Shown: positions 26,001-37,210, counted from the first letter of the stretch. The stretch is DNA of 64,000 bases from Castor canadensis (GCF_047511655.1 NC_133391.1:102709384-102773383); one strand, 5' to 3'. Translations and numbers: made by a program. The notes: a model not told the origin generated them from the letters alone.

Positions 26001-26305
26001 TTTTTAATTTGCAGTACTAGGGTTTAAACTCAGAGCCTTTCTCTTACCACTTGAACCATGCCTCCAGCCCTTTTTACTTTATTTTTCAGGTAGGGTCTTG
26101 CGCTTTTTGCCCAGGGCTGTCCTCTGACCACAATCTTCCTACCTCCACTTCCTACATAGGTGAGATTATAGCATATTCAACAATACTTGGCTAGTTTGTT
26201 GAAATAAGGTCTTGCTATCTTTTGCCTATGCTGGCTTCAAACTGTGATCCTCCCATTTCTGTCTCCCACCTAGCCGGGATTATAGGTATGTACCACCATA
26301 TCTAA
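26001..26305 (-). repeat. Composite SINE (B1-B1-ID trimer)
   Basis: Inverted ID ('gcagtactagggtttaaac', 'gaaccatgcctccagccc'), inverted right B1 with the linker 'gctagtttgttgaaataagg', then inverted left B1 ('gctggcttcaaactgtgatc', 'gggattataggtatgtacc'). Confidence 0.8.
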
Positions 26306-27389
26306 CTTTCTTGATTCTGAAGACCTAAGAACTCTAGCTGAATGTCCACCCCCGGATTCTACTTGGACTTGCTCTGCACTACAGTTCTGAGTAATCGCCT
26401 TCTGCCCTTGGCCACCTGCATAGACTGGGACATGCTTCATGTCTTTTTTTCATTATAGTGGACTTAACTGAAGCCCGTCTGGCCATCTAAGGTACCTGGA
26501 TGGTAGGCACACATACAAGTCACCCTCACTGATTTGCCTGTATGGTCATAGTTTTGTGAAACAAAGCATTTTAAGTGATAGTATACTTAATTATAGGCAT
26601 GTAACTATTCCTTTCTATATATACCAACTACTTAGCTGAAGAATTTAAGAATAGCATTTCTGAAACTAGCTTTCATCTAATAAAGCCTGCATGAATAGAG
26701 ACATTGGAGATGGTCATTTTCAAGTCATATTTAATCTTGTCATACTAACATTTATAAGCAGTAGATTCCCAAGGTATAGCTGACTCTTCTTTTATCCACA
26801 TTGCAGCAAAGCTGTGATTATAATAATCACTGTGTTTAAAAGCACCGGGTGAAAGACATGTAGGGAGATCATCTAGGCTATTTGGTAGCAGAACATATAT
26901 CTAAATCATGCAGCTGTTTTTCTTCTTTAAAGACTTAGAGAAGAATCAATAATTTTCTTTATATATAGATAGTTTGGACATCAGAGATAACAGAAGATTG
27001 TTTTAAAGTTCACCCCATAATCCAATTTTAAATTCACTTGAGGTTACTTTAAGTATTTCCTTAGTGCACAACAGTTTTGCTTTTGGGAAGTAGAATTAGA
27101 AAGAGAAGGCTGATAGAGCATAAGAAGGAGAAAACAGGGAAAGAGCAGTGCTAAAAGAAACCAGGCAGAAGGAATCAAGAAGAAATGTAAAAGGAATTCA
27201 AGTTTTATTGCCTATTCACTATTTGATTTCTGAGGGAACTGACCTGCTTCTTTTCTGCAGGCAGGCATTCATTACATGAACACAAAGTTCCAAAAGAATC
27301 AGGAATGATTAAGAGATGCATAGGGAAATATAGATGAGCTCTGGAAAAAAATAAATCCAGTCATTTAAAAAAATAAAATGTGTTCACTC

Positions 27390-27475
27390 TTTTTTTTTTT
27401 ATTGTTGTGCTGGGTGGGGGTATATTGCAGCATTTACAAAGGTTCTTACAGTGTATCAAATATGTCATACTTTAT
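27390..27475 (-). repeat. Possible 3' end of a lineage-specific LINE
   Basis: A poly-T run is followed by 'attgttgtgctgggtggggg', 'tatattgcagcatttacaaa' and 'ggttcttacagtgtatc'. I recall this motif order from inverted LINE 3' ends in this rodent group, and the first bases of the window ('ttgaattcaccccctccatc') look like a deeper part of the same unit. This is memory only. Confidence 0.3.
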
Positions 27476-27705
27476 ATTTTCAATAATAATAAAATCATAC
27501 AGCAACAAAAATTGAATTCAAGTAGAGAGGTCTAAATAGAAAAGGAAAGCTCTCTTGCTTACATTCCTATCATATCTAAGTTCTTTCAGCCACTGACAAA
27601 AATTCCTTGAGCAATTTTCCAGAAAGAAAAATTAAATGCAACTCCCTGCACAGATATATGAATGTGGGGGTAGAGTTGGAGATGTACATTTAAAATTTTA
27701 TTCCA

Positions 27706-27917
27706 GGCCAGGCACCGGTGGCTCACGCCTGTAATCCTAACTACTTGGAAGGCTGAGATCAGGAGGTTCAAGGCCAGCCCTGGCAAATAGTTTGCAAGAC
27801 ACCATCTCCAAAATAACCAGAATGAAATAGACTGGAGGTGTGGCTCAAGCAATAGAGCACCTACTTAGCAAGCACAAAGCCCCAAGTTCAAACACCAGTC
27901 CCACCAAAAAAAAAAAA
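27706..27917 (+). repeat. Composite SINE (B1-ID dimer)
   Basis: A good-quality copy. The 7SL-derived part has 'ggtggctcacgcctgtaatc' and 'gatcaggaggttcaaggcc'; the ID part has 'gtggctcaagcaatagagca' and 'agttcaaacaccagtcccac'; a 12-base A-tail follows. The left flank 27,684-27,705 is a target-site copy, repeated in diverged form at 27,918-27,941. Confidence 0.9.
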
Positions 27918-27939
27918 GCACATTAAAAACATTTTTATT

Positions 27940-28037
27940 CTGGTTGGGGGTATGGCTCAAGTGGTAGAGTCCTTGCCCAGCAGGCACAAGGCCCTGAGTT
28001 CAAGCCCCAGAACTGCCAAAAAAAAGTGAAAAAAATG
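27940..28037 (+). repeat. ID-like SINE monomer
   Basis: 'gggggtatggctcaagtggt', 'gccctgagttcaagccccag' and an A-rich tail form a tRNA-derived unit placed directly behind the B1-ID dimer. It is not a functional tRNA gene. Confidence 0.85.
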
Positions 28038-29769
28038 AATAAAATTTTATTCCAAAGGAAAAACATCATATCTCCTGCATGATGATTTACTTTTTTAAAT
28101 TTTTTAAATGCATTTTGGAGCTCTTTCTATATGTTTACAGTCATGCAGTCTTCATGAGAAGGGGGATTTTGTCTACGTGCTGGATATGCAATGCCTAAAA
28201 CAAAGGTCTTACTTATATTCTTCCTTTATCTAAAACTTCATAGGTAAATGAATGAAAAAAATCAGTAAATATGAACTTACTCTTTTGATCCAAAGGATAA
28301 TGGTACGTCATTTTAATGTACCGGAAGTAACCAGTCAGTTACTAATGAACATTTGTAATCTTTTCATTTTGGCTGGTACTATAGAAAACATTCCTAAATG
28401 TGTATGTCAAATTTTATTCAAATGTATATGTAACTGAATCTCAGATAATTACTTGGCAATGTTACAGTTCAGTCAATATCATTTCTAATTTTAATAGATA
28501 TTGTGAAATCACACTAACGAGTTGCATCAATTTATGTTCTTTTACATCATTTACTCTGGAGCAACTCATAAAACCCAAACTTTAGTGACAAAAATACATA
28601 TTCCTAGAAACTGCATATTCTTCCATCTACAGCTTTTTAATGGAAACTGTCAGATGAGATCTCAAAAACCAAGCCTCCTTCTGGCTTTGCTGAGCAGTGG
28701 GAACATCCTTTTTCTCAAAGACAAAGTACTTGTTCCTACTGGCCAGTTTTTGGAACTTAGCCAAAATTCATGGCTAACTGCTTCCTTTGTATCTTCTAAT
28801 AATAAAATATAATTCTATTATATCCTTTCTGTAAAAAATCAATTACTGCATTTTTATTAAATACAAAAAATGATTTAACAGCATGAAAATATTAAGAAAG
28901 TGTTTATAAAAAGTATACAGGTAGCAATCCCGTAGAAGTGCCTGAAATTCTATCACTCAGGCTCTCACAAGGATTCCCCTGCCTATTGACATTAAAATAA
29001 GAAAAGTAACCTATATACAAAAAGAAGGTTGTATTCCCATTAACATTCATGAGGAAAGAGCAGCTGAAGCCCTACACATCAAGTAGGGAATATATCCTTT
29101 GTCTGCTGATGAGAAAATGGTTCAGTGATAAATGGTTACAGACAAGGGTGTCACAAGGGCAACAGCACACAGAACAGCTCCAGCTCTGACAGGCTTTTTT
29201 TTTTTAAAGTCTTCTCCGGGAACTTTTTGTAGTATTGTGGAGAATGGTGCCCATTCCCTCAAATAAAAGGCTAATATTGAAATGCAAAATTCCTAAACTT
29301 TGCTGAGGTACTTGCTAAAATCCACACACAAACCCTTTGAAAATAATTTAGAACAAAGTTTCAAAGGCTTCTTGAGGTATAAATATTCAGACATTGCGAA
29401 AAGAAGTGCTTGGCACTCAGCATCCTGGCAATATGGGCCTAAAATGGATATTGTAAGAAGAGATATTATGGTTGTTTAAGTGCAAGCTCGGAAATGTCAA
29501 CACCAGAGGCATCATTAAAAGGGCTTATGTTTATTTACGTAAATTTAAAAGCTTGTTCATATTCAGTAGATGTGTGAGCAAAAAACCACCTATTAAGACT
29601 TTATTTCAAAAATTAACTTCTCAAAGAGTCTACCAGTTATTTTCAGTTAATTTTTTTGATTTTATTCCTTTTATTGTTGTGCTCAAATCAAAATGAGTAA
29701 GGTTACAAGTTGTTGACAACCTTGTCACATTAGGCCTAAATTCCAGGACAAACACTTCCTGGGGCCTGG

Positions 29770-29850
29770 CTCTAGGTGGCTCAGTTTCCTCACCTATGAA
29801 CACAAAAGCTGATCCAACCTCATACCCCAGTATTTTGCCTGTACTTCAGC
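29770..29850 (+). repeat. Possible MIR fragment
   Basis: 'ggctcagtttcctcacctat' resembles the MIR core; too little flanking similarity remains for certainty. Confidence 0.35.
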
Positions 29851-30284
29851 AGTCTAAAGGCTTCAGCATGGAAAAGACAATAAGCATGGTGCATTTTTCT
29901 AAATCACATATGTCAAAGCTGCGCTTTTTCAGTGTTCTCCTCCACCCTTAAGAAAAAAAACTCCAGATGCAAGGTCAGAAAGAATGCACAATAGCTCTCC
30001 GACAAATTCTCGGCACTGCCCTCTCCGCAGTGTGGTGGGGGCTGTCTTGGCCAGCGGCGTGTGGACCCCGCTCAAAAGCGCAGCCAGCAGGTCTACTGGG
30101 GCACGGGATTGGCTCGCAGACTTCGCTGAACAAGCTAGCCCACTGAGGCAAGGAGGCGGGGCCGAGGGGGCGGGGCTGGGGGTTAGGCCCCGCCCCCTGC
30201 CCCAGAGGCGTCGGGGCGCCTGCGTGCCGGGCGTGGGCCTGTAGTTGGACGCCCGGGGTTCTGGGCTCGCCCTCGCACCCCGGC

Positions 30285-30433
30285 CCTCCGCCTCCTCCCC
30301 CGCCCCTTCCCACCTCCGCCTCCTCCCCCGCCCCTTCCCACCTCCGCCTCCTCCCCCGCCCCTTCCCACCTCCGCCTCCTCCCCCGCCCCTTCCCACCTC
30401 CGCCTCCTCCCCCGCCCCTTCCCACCTCCGCCC
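30285..30433 (+). repeat. 28-bp GC-box minisatellite, 5.3 copies
   Basis: Five exact 28-bp units start at 30,285, 30,313, 30,341, 30,369 and 30,397, followed by nine bases of a sixth. Each unit carries CCCCCGCCCC, an Sp1/KLF-type GC box on the minus strand, and CTCC-rich sequence. Copies look identical, which means recent amplification or ongoing homogenisation. The unit is not a multiple of three and has no stop in any minus frame, so the long glycine/arginine-rich open frames here are artefacts. Confidence 0.95.
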
Positions 30434-30469
30434 ACTCGACGCAATGACGCAGCGCAGGCTTGCGGACGT

Positions 30470-30722
30470 GGCGGCGGCGCAAGGTCCGGAAGGCAAAGAC
30501 GTTGGCTGCAGCGGTGGCCCCGTAGGTGGACCCGGACAGCCGAAAAACGAGGCTTGGTCATGAACGTGCCTGGGACAGCAGCGGCGGTGGCGAACCTGGT
30601 ATTCGTCTCCTCGCTGCGTCCCCGCTGCTAACTGAACAGGTGAAGATGGCGACGGGAGGTGGGGGTGGCCCCGGGCGGGCTGTCCGAGTTGGACCCGGCT
30701 GCATCCTCCCGGAGTCGGCGCG
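30470..30722 (+). other. LYSMD3: LYSMD3 exon 1 (non-coding, ends uncertain)
   Basis: Exon 1 must lie here because the coding start is in exon 2 and the CpG island ends just downstream. Two good donors are visible: CAG|GTGAAG (exon end 30,639) and CG|GTAGGT (exon end 30,722). The start is a guess based on the ETS/YY1 layout. If the downstream donor is used, an ATG at 30,645-30,647 in good context (A at -3, G at +4) would be in the mRNA. Confidence 0.5.
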
Positions 30723-32903
30723 GTAGGTGCGGAGGGGCAGGGCTGGGACCCCAGCTCGCGTGGGGGGCACCCGGCTAGCAGCCCCGCTGGAATCCCCTGT
30801 CACTCCCGCGTGGGGCGCGGGCTCCGAGCCGAGCCTCCCACCTGCCCGGCTTCCGGCGCGGTGCGCTGCCCACCCGCGCCGCATTCCTTCAATTTAGCCT
30901 GGGCCTTGAACTTGGGCTGACGGCCTCGTCCAGGTGTGTTGCTGCGCCGGAAAAACCGGAGACTTAGTTCTTGCTTGGCATAAAAGTAACTAGATGTATG
31001 GAACGGAGAGCGAGAGAAGTCAAGCTTTTAAAAGCAAAGTTGGCCCCAGGGATTCTGTCCCTAGTGCTGAACTGACCCGTGCCCTGTGGTTCCTTCATTG
31101 CCCGCTTCCAGGAAGGTCAAAAGGAAACACCCCGCAGCAGTTAGGATATAGGACAAAGGTATTGGGGAAACCATTTTTGGTTACAGACAGCTGTGAAAGC
31201 CTTGAAGACCGAATCCATTGGTAGGTATTTTTTTCTGGCTGCTTCTGATCTGTATGGCGTGGATGTCTGCTAAAACCTGTTCACTCTGTGAACTCTGCTC
31301 ACTTTATGCAGGCTTGTTCCAATTTTCTGGAGGGGGTTCGTCCCTTTGTCCTGCCCTTAGAGAGTTAAAACAGGCGAAGATGACTTGAATACGATGTCTA
31401 ATCTCTGGTAGTTTATTCAGATAATGATCTGTCTCAGCCAGAGTGTAGCTTTTCACTTTGATTACAGACACAACGAGTTCTTGATTATTTAGACACCAAT
31501 TTGCAGTTCGTGGTACTGTGCTGCCTTCATTTCATTACAAAGGAGACTGGAGAGAGGGATACAGGGAAAGTTCTGGTCTCCCAAATACTTAGCAATGTAT
31601 CATGGAGAAAAGTTGATATAAATGAATGTCTGAAATGCCCTTTGAGTATGGCTCAGTGGATTTCAGGCAACTGTACTGAGCTAGTTTTAAGGTTCTAAGA
31701 ATATCAGAGAGAAAAAATTTAAAGGGACAGCATAACTAGGACAATATAGCCACCTGTTGATTGCTATGTATTAAGTGATTCTTCGTTTTTTTTAAGGATA
31801 TGAAACATATTCTCCCTAGAAAAATGTATCTGTGTGTGTGTGTATGTATATCGTCGGTCTGTGAATCCATGGGACTCACAAATATTCCCTAGGTTAAAGA
31901 CACAGGATTAAAAAAAAAAAGTTAAGTACTTGAAAATGAAACTGTTACCCTTGAAGAAATAAGTGTGATCATGATTTCAGAATTGCTTTTGAATTATGAA
32001 ATGTGGGTGACTTTAGTTTGGTAGCTGTCAAGCTAGGAATTCTAGCTTTTGCTAATAAATAATATAGAACCTCTGGGAACAGTTGAAATAATCTACTTAA
32101 TATATAGCTATTAGCTACTGTGTTATTTGAAAGGAAACCCTTGAATTTTTAAAACATTACAGTGTTGCCTTAGAGCAGGGTAAAAAACTTGTTTTTTAAG
32201 GGTTCAGTTCAATTATTTGAAATAGTTCCAAATAGTGTCTTCATAGAGTGTAGTCTATTTGTCATCCATTTTACAAGTTAAGCTTTTTTGAAGGATTTAA
32301 AATTTTTTTTGCTACTCATCCATAGTATTCACAACAGGACTGAGTCCTTCTAGACATCATTTTGTCTCCATGACTTTCATGACAGAACACATCTATTGAC
32401 TCCTACTCCTGTAGACACTCCTTTTCCATGTTTAGAGGAAGATTTTAGTAAGATAAGGCACTTGTCTGACATTCCTTTTTGCGTTTTGGAGGAATTCATT
32501 TATCACAGTCTTAATCCCCACCCCACCACTAGCTCTTCTTCTTGGAGAATGTCACATTTATTCAGAAATCTTGGTGTGATCTTTAACTTCTCTTTTCCTA
32601 TCTGAGCCACACTGAAGTTTGAGGTGTTTTATCTCCAAAATGTCTCTTACCCCTCTTCATCTTTCATAGCAGTAACTGAAAGCAGTCCATTCTTTCTTAT
32701 GTGAGTAATTAACATGAAGTCAAAACTGAATGTAGAATTTTTTATGAGAATAAACTCGTGAGTTTGAAAGTAAACATAAAACTTGAATGTAAGGTTTTAA
32801 ATAAATCAGTTTTTTAAAAAAAGATAGTATGTAGAATGTAAGATGCATGTAAATCAGTCAGATGGATTGGCTACATTTCAAAGTTTTCTCTTTTTTCCTT
32901 CAG
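30723..32903 (+). other. LYSMD3: LYSMD3 intron 1
   Basis: Between the exon 1 donor (30,640 or 30,723) and the exon 2 acceptor CTTCAG at 32,898-32,903. It contains a short (TG)n run at about 31,831-31,846, an L2-like remnant at 32,480-32,690 and no further recognisable exon. Confidence 0.65.
32480..32690 (+). repeat. L2 LINE fragment
   Basis: 'cagaaatcttggtgtgatct' with 'ttaacttctcttttcctatc' and 'atctccaaaatgtctcttac' keeps the order of the L2 reverse-transcriptase region (NLGVIFNFS in one frame). Confidence 0.55.
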
Positions 32904-32914
32904 ATTTTAACATT

Positions 32915-33169
32915 ATGGCAGGGAGGCATCAGAATCGGAGTATTTCTCTCCCAGGAGTTCAGTTAAGCCCTCAAGTACATGCTTTTGGAAATTGTACAGA
33001 CAGCGATATGTTGGAGGAGGATGCTGAAGTGTATGAACTTCGATCCAGAGGAAAAGAGAAAGTTCGAAGAAGTACATCAAGAGATAGACTTGATGACATT
33101 ATTGTATTAACAAAAGATATACAAGAAGGAGACACTTTAAATGCAATAGCCCTTCAGTACTGCTGTACG
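32915..33169 (+). CDS. LYSMD3: LYSMD3 coding exon 1 of 2 (residues 1-85)
   Basis: The exon begins after the acceptor CTTCAG at 32,903, with 11 bases of 5' UTR, then ATG at 32,915. It encodes 85 codons (MAGRHQNRSISLPGVQ..., ...LQYCCT) and ends at the consensus donor GTAAGT (33,170) in phase 0. The N-terminal part is a basic, serine-rich cytosolic-type region (RSRGKEKVRRSTSRDR, about 43-59). The LysM domain starts at about residue 65 (LTKDIQEGDTLNAIALQYCC) and is split by the intron. LYSMD3 is a single-pass membrane protein with an N-terminal LysM domain, and LysM binds N-acetylglucosamine polymers; the human protein has been reported as a chitin receptor of epithelial cells. I identify it by residue-level similarity from memory and by its neighbours. 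Confidence 0.97.
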
Positions 33170-33419
33170 GTAAGTTTTAATTTCATTTTACATAATGTAG
33201 TCCAGAGTAAAATTTCTCCCAATTGAAATAAATTCCGTCTCCTTTTATCTTATTACTTCTCTTTTTTTGCTTTTGTATTTTTCTTTTTCACATAGAGAGC
33301 TGTGCCCCATCTGTGGATGGTAACTTCTTAAATCTTTAACTGAATACTTGAATATATTTCTGAATCCATTATTCTGACACTTTAGCACATTTCTTTCTGT
33401 ACCTTTGTTTTGTGCTTAT

Positions 33420-33800
33420 ATATGTTTGGGGGGTTGGTAATTTTTGTTTTTAAAATTACTATACGTATTACTCTACAACTTGGGTTTTTCATAGTTTACT
33501 ATGGGCATTCCTCACGATAGCCTCTCATAACCTTTTAGATCTAATTCATTATTTTAAATAGCTGCATTATGTTCATAGTATGGCTGTACCAGTATTATTA
33601 AGCCATTCCCCTACTTGTTAACAGTCTGGATTTTCTTGGTGTTTTACACCGTGGGGTGAATATCATCCCAGTTATAGCTTCAAATAATGGTACCTTATTA
33701 CTGTGGGATAGATTCCCAAAAGTGGGTTTGCTAGATTAAAGGAAATTATTTCATGTAAACATATTGGTATGGAAACTGGTTTTCAAACTTTGTTCTCATA
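33420..33800 (-). mobile_element. Ancient L1 fragment
   Basis: The plus strand contains inverted L1 words: 'atagctgcattatgttcata', 'aagccattcccctacttgtt', 'gatagattcccaaaagtggg', 'tttgctagattaaagg'. Confidence 0.65.
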
Positions 33801-33850
33801 TTCCCAATCCAATAGAATCAGAAGTGTATCTATTAAGTATACTTCCTTGC

Positions 33851-34163
33851 ACTTTTTCTTTTCTCCCCAATACTCACGTTTGAGCTGAGATTCTACCACT
33901 TGACCCACACCCTCAGCCCCCTTTTCTTTTCTGCTATTTTTTTGGATAGGGTCCTGCATTTTTGCCTGGAGCCAGGCTTGTATGGTGGTCCTCACACCTA
34001 TGCATCTCAGGTAGCTAGGAGTGCAGAAGGGTGTTTCCATGCCCAGCTTATTTGTTGAGAGGGGGTCTTGATAATTTGCTTCTCTGGCCTTGGAACCATG
34101 AACCTCCATATCTTCACTTTCCAAGTAACTGAGGGTACAGTTGTATACCACTACATCGGCCTG
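33851..34163 (-). repeat. Composite SINE (B1-B1-ID trimer)
   Basis: Inverted, diverged ID ('tctaccacttgacccacacc'), then inverted right B1 ending 'catgcccagc', the linker 'ttatttgttgagagggggtc', and inverted left B1 ending 'taccactacatcggcc'. Confidence 0.75.
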
Positions 34164-34562
34164 TCTGCTTGTGTATTTTTAAGCAGAATTCTTAAGCCCT
34201 TCAGAGACTAAAACAGTTAATGAAGGATATAATTCCTAGAATATTGTTATAGTTGACATTTAAAAATAAGACTTATTAGAATACTCCTCAAGTCTGTCCC
34301 TGGAATCCTGAATACCACCAGGATTTGCTACCTGAAGTCTTCTTTGAAATACATGTTTGTGAGTCTTTATTCCCATTTTCCTGGGTGGGGAGCAGAAAAT
34401 GCCCCCCCCCACATCTCCCTACTTTATCCTGTTACAGTAAAATAAATCTGTGCTAAAACTTATTCATGTGTATACATATACATACGAGCTTTAATATTGT
34501 GAAATTCTTTATTGTTTTTCTCAATATTTTCATCCAGAGAATTTTTCATAATATAAGATGGC

Positions 34563-34720
34563 TTTTTTTTTTTTTTAACTTAGGGCTTTATGCTTGCTAG
34601 GCTCTACCACATGAGCCACACCCCAGCTCTTTTTGCATTAGTTTCCAAATAGAGTTTCATGTTTATACCCAAGCTACTCTGGACCTTGATCCTTTTATAG
34701 GACAGGCATACACCCAGCTT
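34563..34720 (-). repeat. Composite SINE (ID-B1 part), interrupted
   Basis: A poly-T run, inverted ID ('ctaccacatgagccacaccc') and inverted B1 up to 'catacacccagc', where a second SINE is inserted. Confidence 0.75.
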
Positions 34721-34918
34721 TTTTTGTGTGTGTGTGGTACTGGGGCTTGAACTCAGGACCTATAGCTTGAGCCACTCCACCAGCCCTTTTTTTTTGGTGG
34801 TGTTTTTTTAACAGATAGAGTCTCACAAACTATTTGCCTTGGCTAGCTTCAAGTTATGATCCTCCTGATCTCTGCCTCCTGAGTAGCTAGGATTATAGCC
34901 ATGAGCTACCGCACTGGG
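34719..34918 (-). repeat. Composite SINE (B1-ID dimer), inserted next to an older SINE
   Basis: A (TG)n-bearing T-run, inverted ID ('ggtactggggcttgaactca', 'gccactccaccagcccttt') and inverted B1 ('cctcctgagtagctaggatt', 'gagctaccgcactggg'). It is less diverged than its left neighbour, so it inserted later. Confidence 0.85.
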
Positions 34919-35786
34919 TAAAGCTTAATGGTTTATTGATTACTCACCATACTCTAAAATAGAAACACATTTATAAATTTAAATAAATGTGTTTGTATTT
35001 AAATTGATTTAAAAAACTTCCTGTGGTCTTGAGGGCCTATGTATTTTTTTTTTCTGGATGAAGTAATTGTAATTTTTCACATTTTATCAAAAATACATAT
35101 TTTGTTTTAAAATTTAATACAATCTTACCAAAATGCATGTTTTTAATAAGTAAGAACTGGATACTTGTTTTTCCCCCCTCACATAATGGCCACACAGCTG
35201 TCACTATTAAATCAGAAAATCTAATTTCATTTTTTAAGGCAAAATAAACATGAAAATAGGTGTTTTGTAGAGAAATAACACCACTGAGAAATAAATGACG
35301 GAATGTATCTTGGAAGGTCATAAAGGAAAAACAAAAAACAAGGTGGAGATCCAAGAGGAAGAATGGTGCAGTAGTTTTATTAGAGAAAGATGTTAGTTTT
35401 CTGTAAATTCTGTTTAGAAGGAAATTTGAAATGCCATTCAAGTGATTAAAAATAGCCTATATTTCTAGTGAAGTACAAACGAGAAAGGGTTTTAGGCATC
35501 TGACAGTGGTGTGGAGGTTTTAAGAAGTAAATAAAATGAATAATGGAGTTTCATTAGGTGTTTCAGAAACAAGTGGCACAGACTAGGATGAAGCACTTTG
35601 ATGTATACTGAAAGAATATCATTATTGTGAGGTTCTAACAGGAGTGAAACAAAAATGGTGGAGGACCCTGCTGGTGAAACTTGAGGGGATCTAATAGAGA
35701 GATAATTAGAATAATTCAACTAAAGATGACCGAGGCTTAGACTAAAATGTGTGATAAAACTAGAGAAGGTGATAGAAAATATATAG

Positions 35787-36106
35787 TTGGCTAACACCTA
35801 TCATCCTAGCTATTTGGGAAGCAGAGCGATCCAAAGGATCGCAATTCAGTAAGTCCAGTCCAGGCAAAAAGTTCATGAGATCCCCATCTCAACTAATAAA
35901 AAAGCTGGGTGTGGTGGTGCACACCTGCCATCCAGCTACGAGGGAAGCATAAATAGCAGGATCCCAGTCCAGTCCAGCCCATGCATAAATGCTAGTCCCT
36001 ACCTGAAAAATAAGCAGAAAGGGCTGGGGATGTGGCTTAAGCATAGAGTATGTGCCTAGCAAGCACAAAGCTGTGAGTTCAAACCCCAGTACTGCCAAAA
36101 AAAAAA
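35787..36106 (+). repeat. Composite SINE (B1-B1-ID trimer)
   Basis: Left B1 ('cctatcatcctagctatttg'), the linker 'atctcaactaataaaaaagc', right B1 ('gtggtggtgcacacctgcca'), then ID ('ggggatgtggcttaagcata', 'gttcaaaccccagtactgcc') and an A-tail. It is the clearest trimer in the window. Confidence 0.88.
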
Positions 36107-36170
36107 GAATGTATTTGGTGAAAAACCACAGGATGCATTAGCTGATTCAGTTTTTGAAAGGAAGAATATA

Positions 36171-36368
36171 AGCCAGAAGTGTAATCCCACCTACTCAAGA
36201 GGGAGAAACAGGAAGATCGTGAGTTTGATGCCATCCTAGGCAAAAAGGTAGCAAAACTCTGCCTGAAAAACAGATGGGCTGGGGACATAGCTCAAGTGAT
36301 TGACCATTTGCCTACCATGTACAAGGCCCTGGGCTCAATCCCCAGTACTGAAAAAAAAAAAAAAAAAA
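36171..36368 (+). repeat. Composite SINE (B1-ID dimer)
   Basis: A diverged B1 part ('gtgtaatcccacctactca'), then ID ('ggggacatagctcaagtgat', 'gggctcaatccccagtactg') and an 18-base A-tail. Confidence 0.85.
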
Positions 36369-37004
36369 GTTTTAGGAAAACTGATCAGCTTAATATTGGG
36401 GAGAATTAGAGGACCCCCTTTTTGATGAGAGCTCAACTAGCAAAGAAATATTAACCTTAGTAAAGGATTTATCATTTTAAGAATGCAATAAGTACTGCCA
36501 TATTTCACCTACAAATAAATAGTCTTAAGAATTATTAAAAAACATGCCAATTATAAAATGGTGCTGAGAAAAAATTCAAGGTTAGAATCCTAAATGCAAC
36601 CAGAGAAAACATTATTAGTTATGTTCAGAGATATAACATAGCTGGATGCCAAATCTTGGAAGCCTAGTTGAGTCTTGAACAGTTACACATAAGTGTGTAA
36701 TTCCAAGCAGAGAGCATTTAAAGAGAATGGAGTTGCGCTTTAGAATTTGTTAATGAGTCTTTGTTTGATTTAAGACAAAACAATCCCAGAGTTCTAACAT
36801 GATAAAGCACCTTCATTTCATCTTATTCTTCTCCCACCTCTCCCTCCGTCTCCTACTCTATACATACACTCTAAGAGTTTTTCCAATATGACCTCTTTTC
36901 ACTCCTCCTATAGTAATGACTACTAATCTTCAATTGATGCAGTTCATCACTCCTAAATATTGTTTGCTTGACAATGCAGGTTCCTGATTTTCCTACTAAC
37001 TAAT

Positions 37005-37210
37005 ATTTAATAACAGCTATACCTTATGTAATATGCTGTATAGCCCTGCTCTAAGTGTTCATCATGCACTTTAATTCGTCAATATTCATACCAACCCTGT
37101 AATGGGTAATATTACTACTGACAACTTACAGGTGGAAACTGGCAGAGAGGTTAAACAGAAAGTGTCAGTCATGCTTCAAACCAAGATAGCCATGGTTTTA
37201 ACCACCATAG
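37005..37210 (-). repeat. MIR SINE, inverted
   Basis: The plus strand shows the reverse MIR core: 'gccctgctctaagtgttcat', 'ccaaccctgtaatgggtaat', 'acaggtggaaactggcagag', 'aggttaaacag'. Confidence 0.7.

Larger units (their letters stand above)
17083..29980. other. Intergenic DNA, ADGRV1 to LYSMD3 (part 2)
   Basis: I recognise no gene. It contains MIRs (about 18,600-18,790 and 21,690-21,835), a trimeric SINE beside an (AT)n run, a split old L1 (20,515-22,722), an L2-like segment (about 25,200-25,760), another trimeric SINE, a nested SINE pair (27,684-28,054), and a poly-T start of a possible LINE 3' end near 27,390. The rest is unique AT-rich sequence without visible structure. Confidence 0.6.
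29990..30960. promoter_or_regulatory. LYSMD3: CpG island promoter of LYSMD3
   Basis: CpG- and GC-rich island with several GC boxes ('ggggcggggc' types at about 30,150-30,175), an inverted CCAAT box (ATTGG, 30,108-30,112), a 28-bp GC-box minisatellite (30,285-30,433), an ETS-type CCGGAAG (30,486-30,492) and a YY1-like AAGATGGCG (30,642-30,650). No TATA box is seen. This arrangement is typical of housekeeping genes with starts between the ETS site and the YY1 site, so transcription probably begins at about 30,470-30,600 on the plus strand. Confidence 0.8.

Noticed and set aside
30285-30433. CRISPR-like array of 28-bp direct repeats
   Set aside because: The repeats are head to tail with no spacers, in a mammalian CpG island; it is a minisatellite.
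29929-30561. Long minus-strand open frames (99-210 codons) with Gly/Arg/Glu repeats
   Set aside because: They come from the stop-free 28-bp GC minisatellite read in several frames. There is no conserved domain, and the region is the LYSMD3 promoter.
33170-33226. LYSMD3 frame running on past 33,169
   Set aside because: This is intron retention: GTAAGT is a consensus donor and the LysM domain resumes exactly at 38,389.
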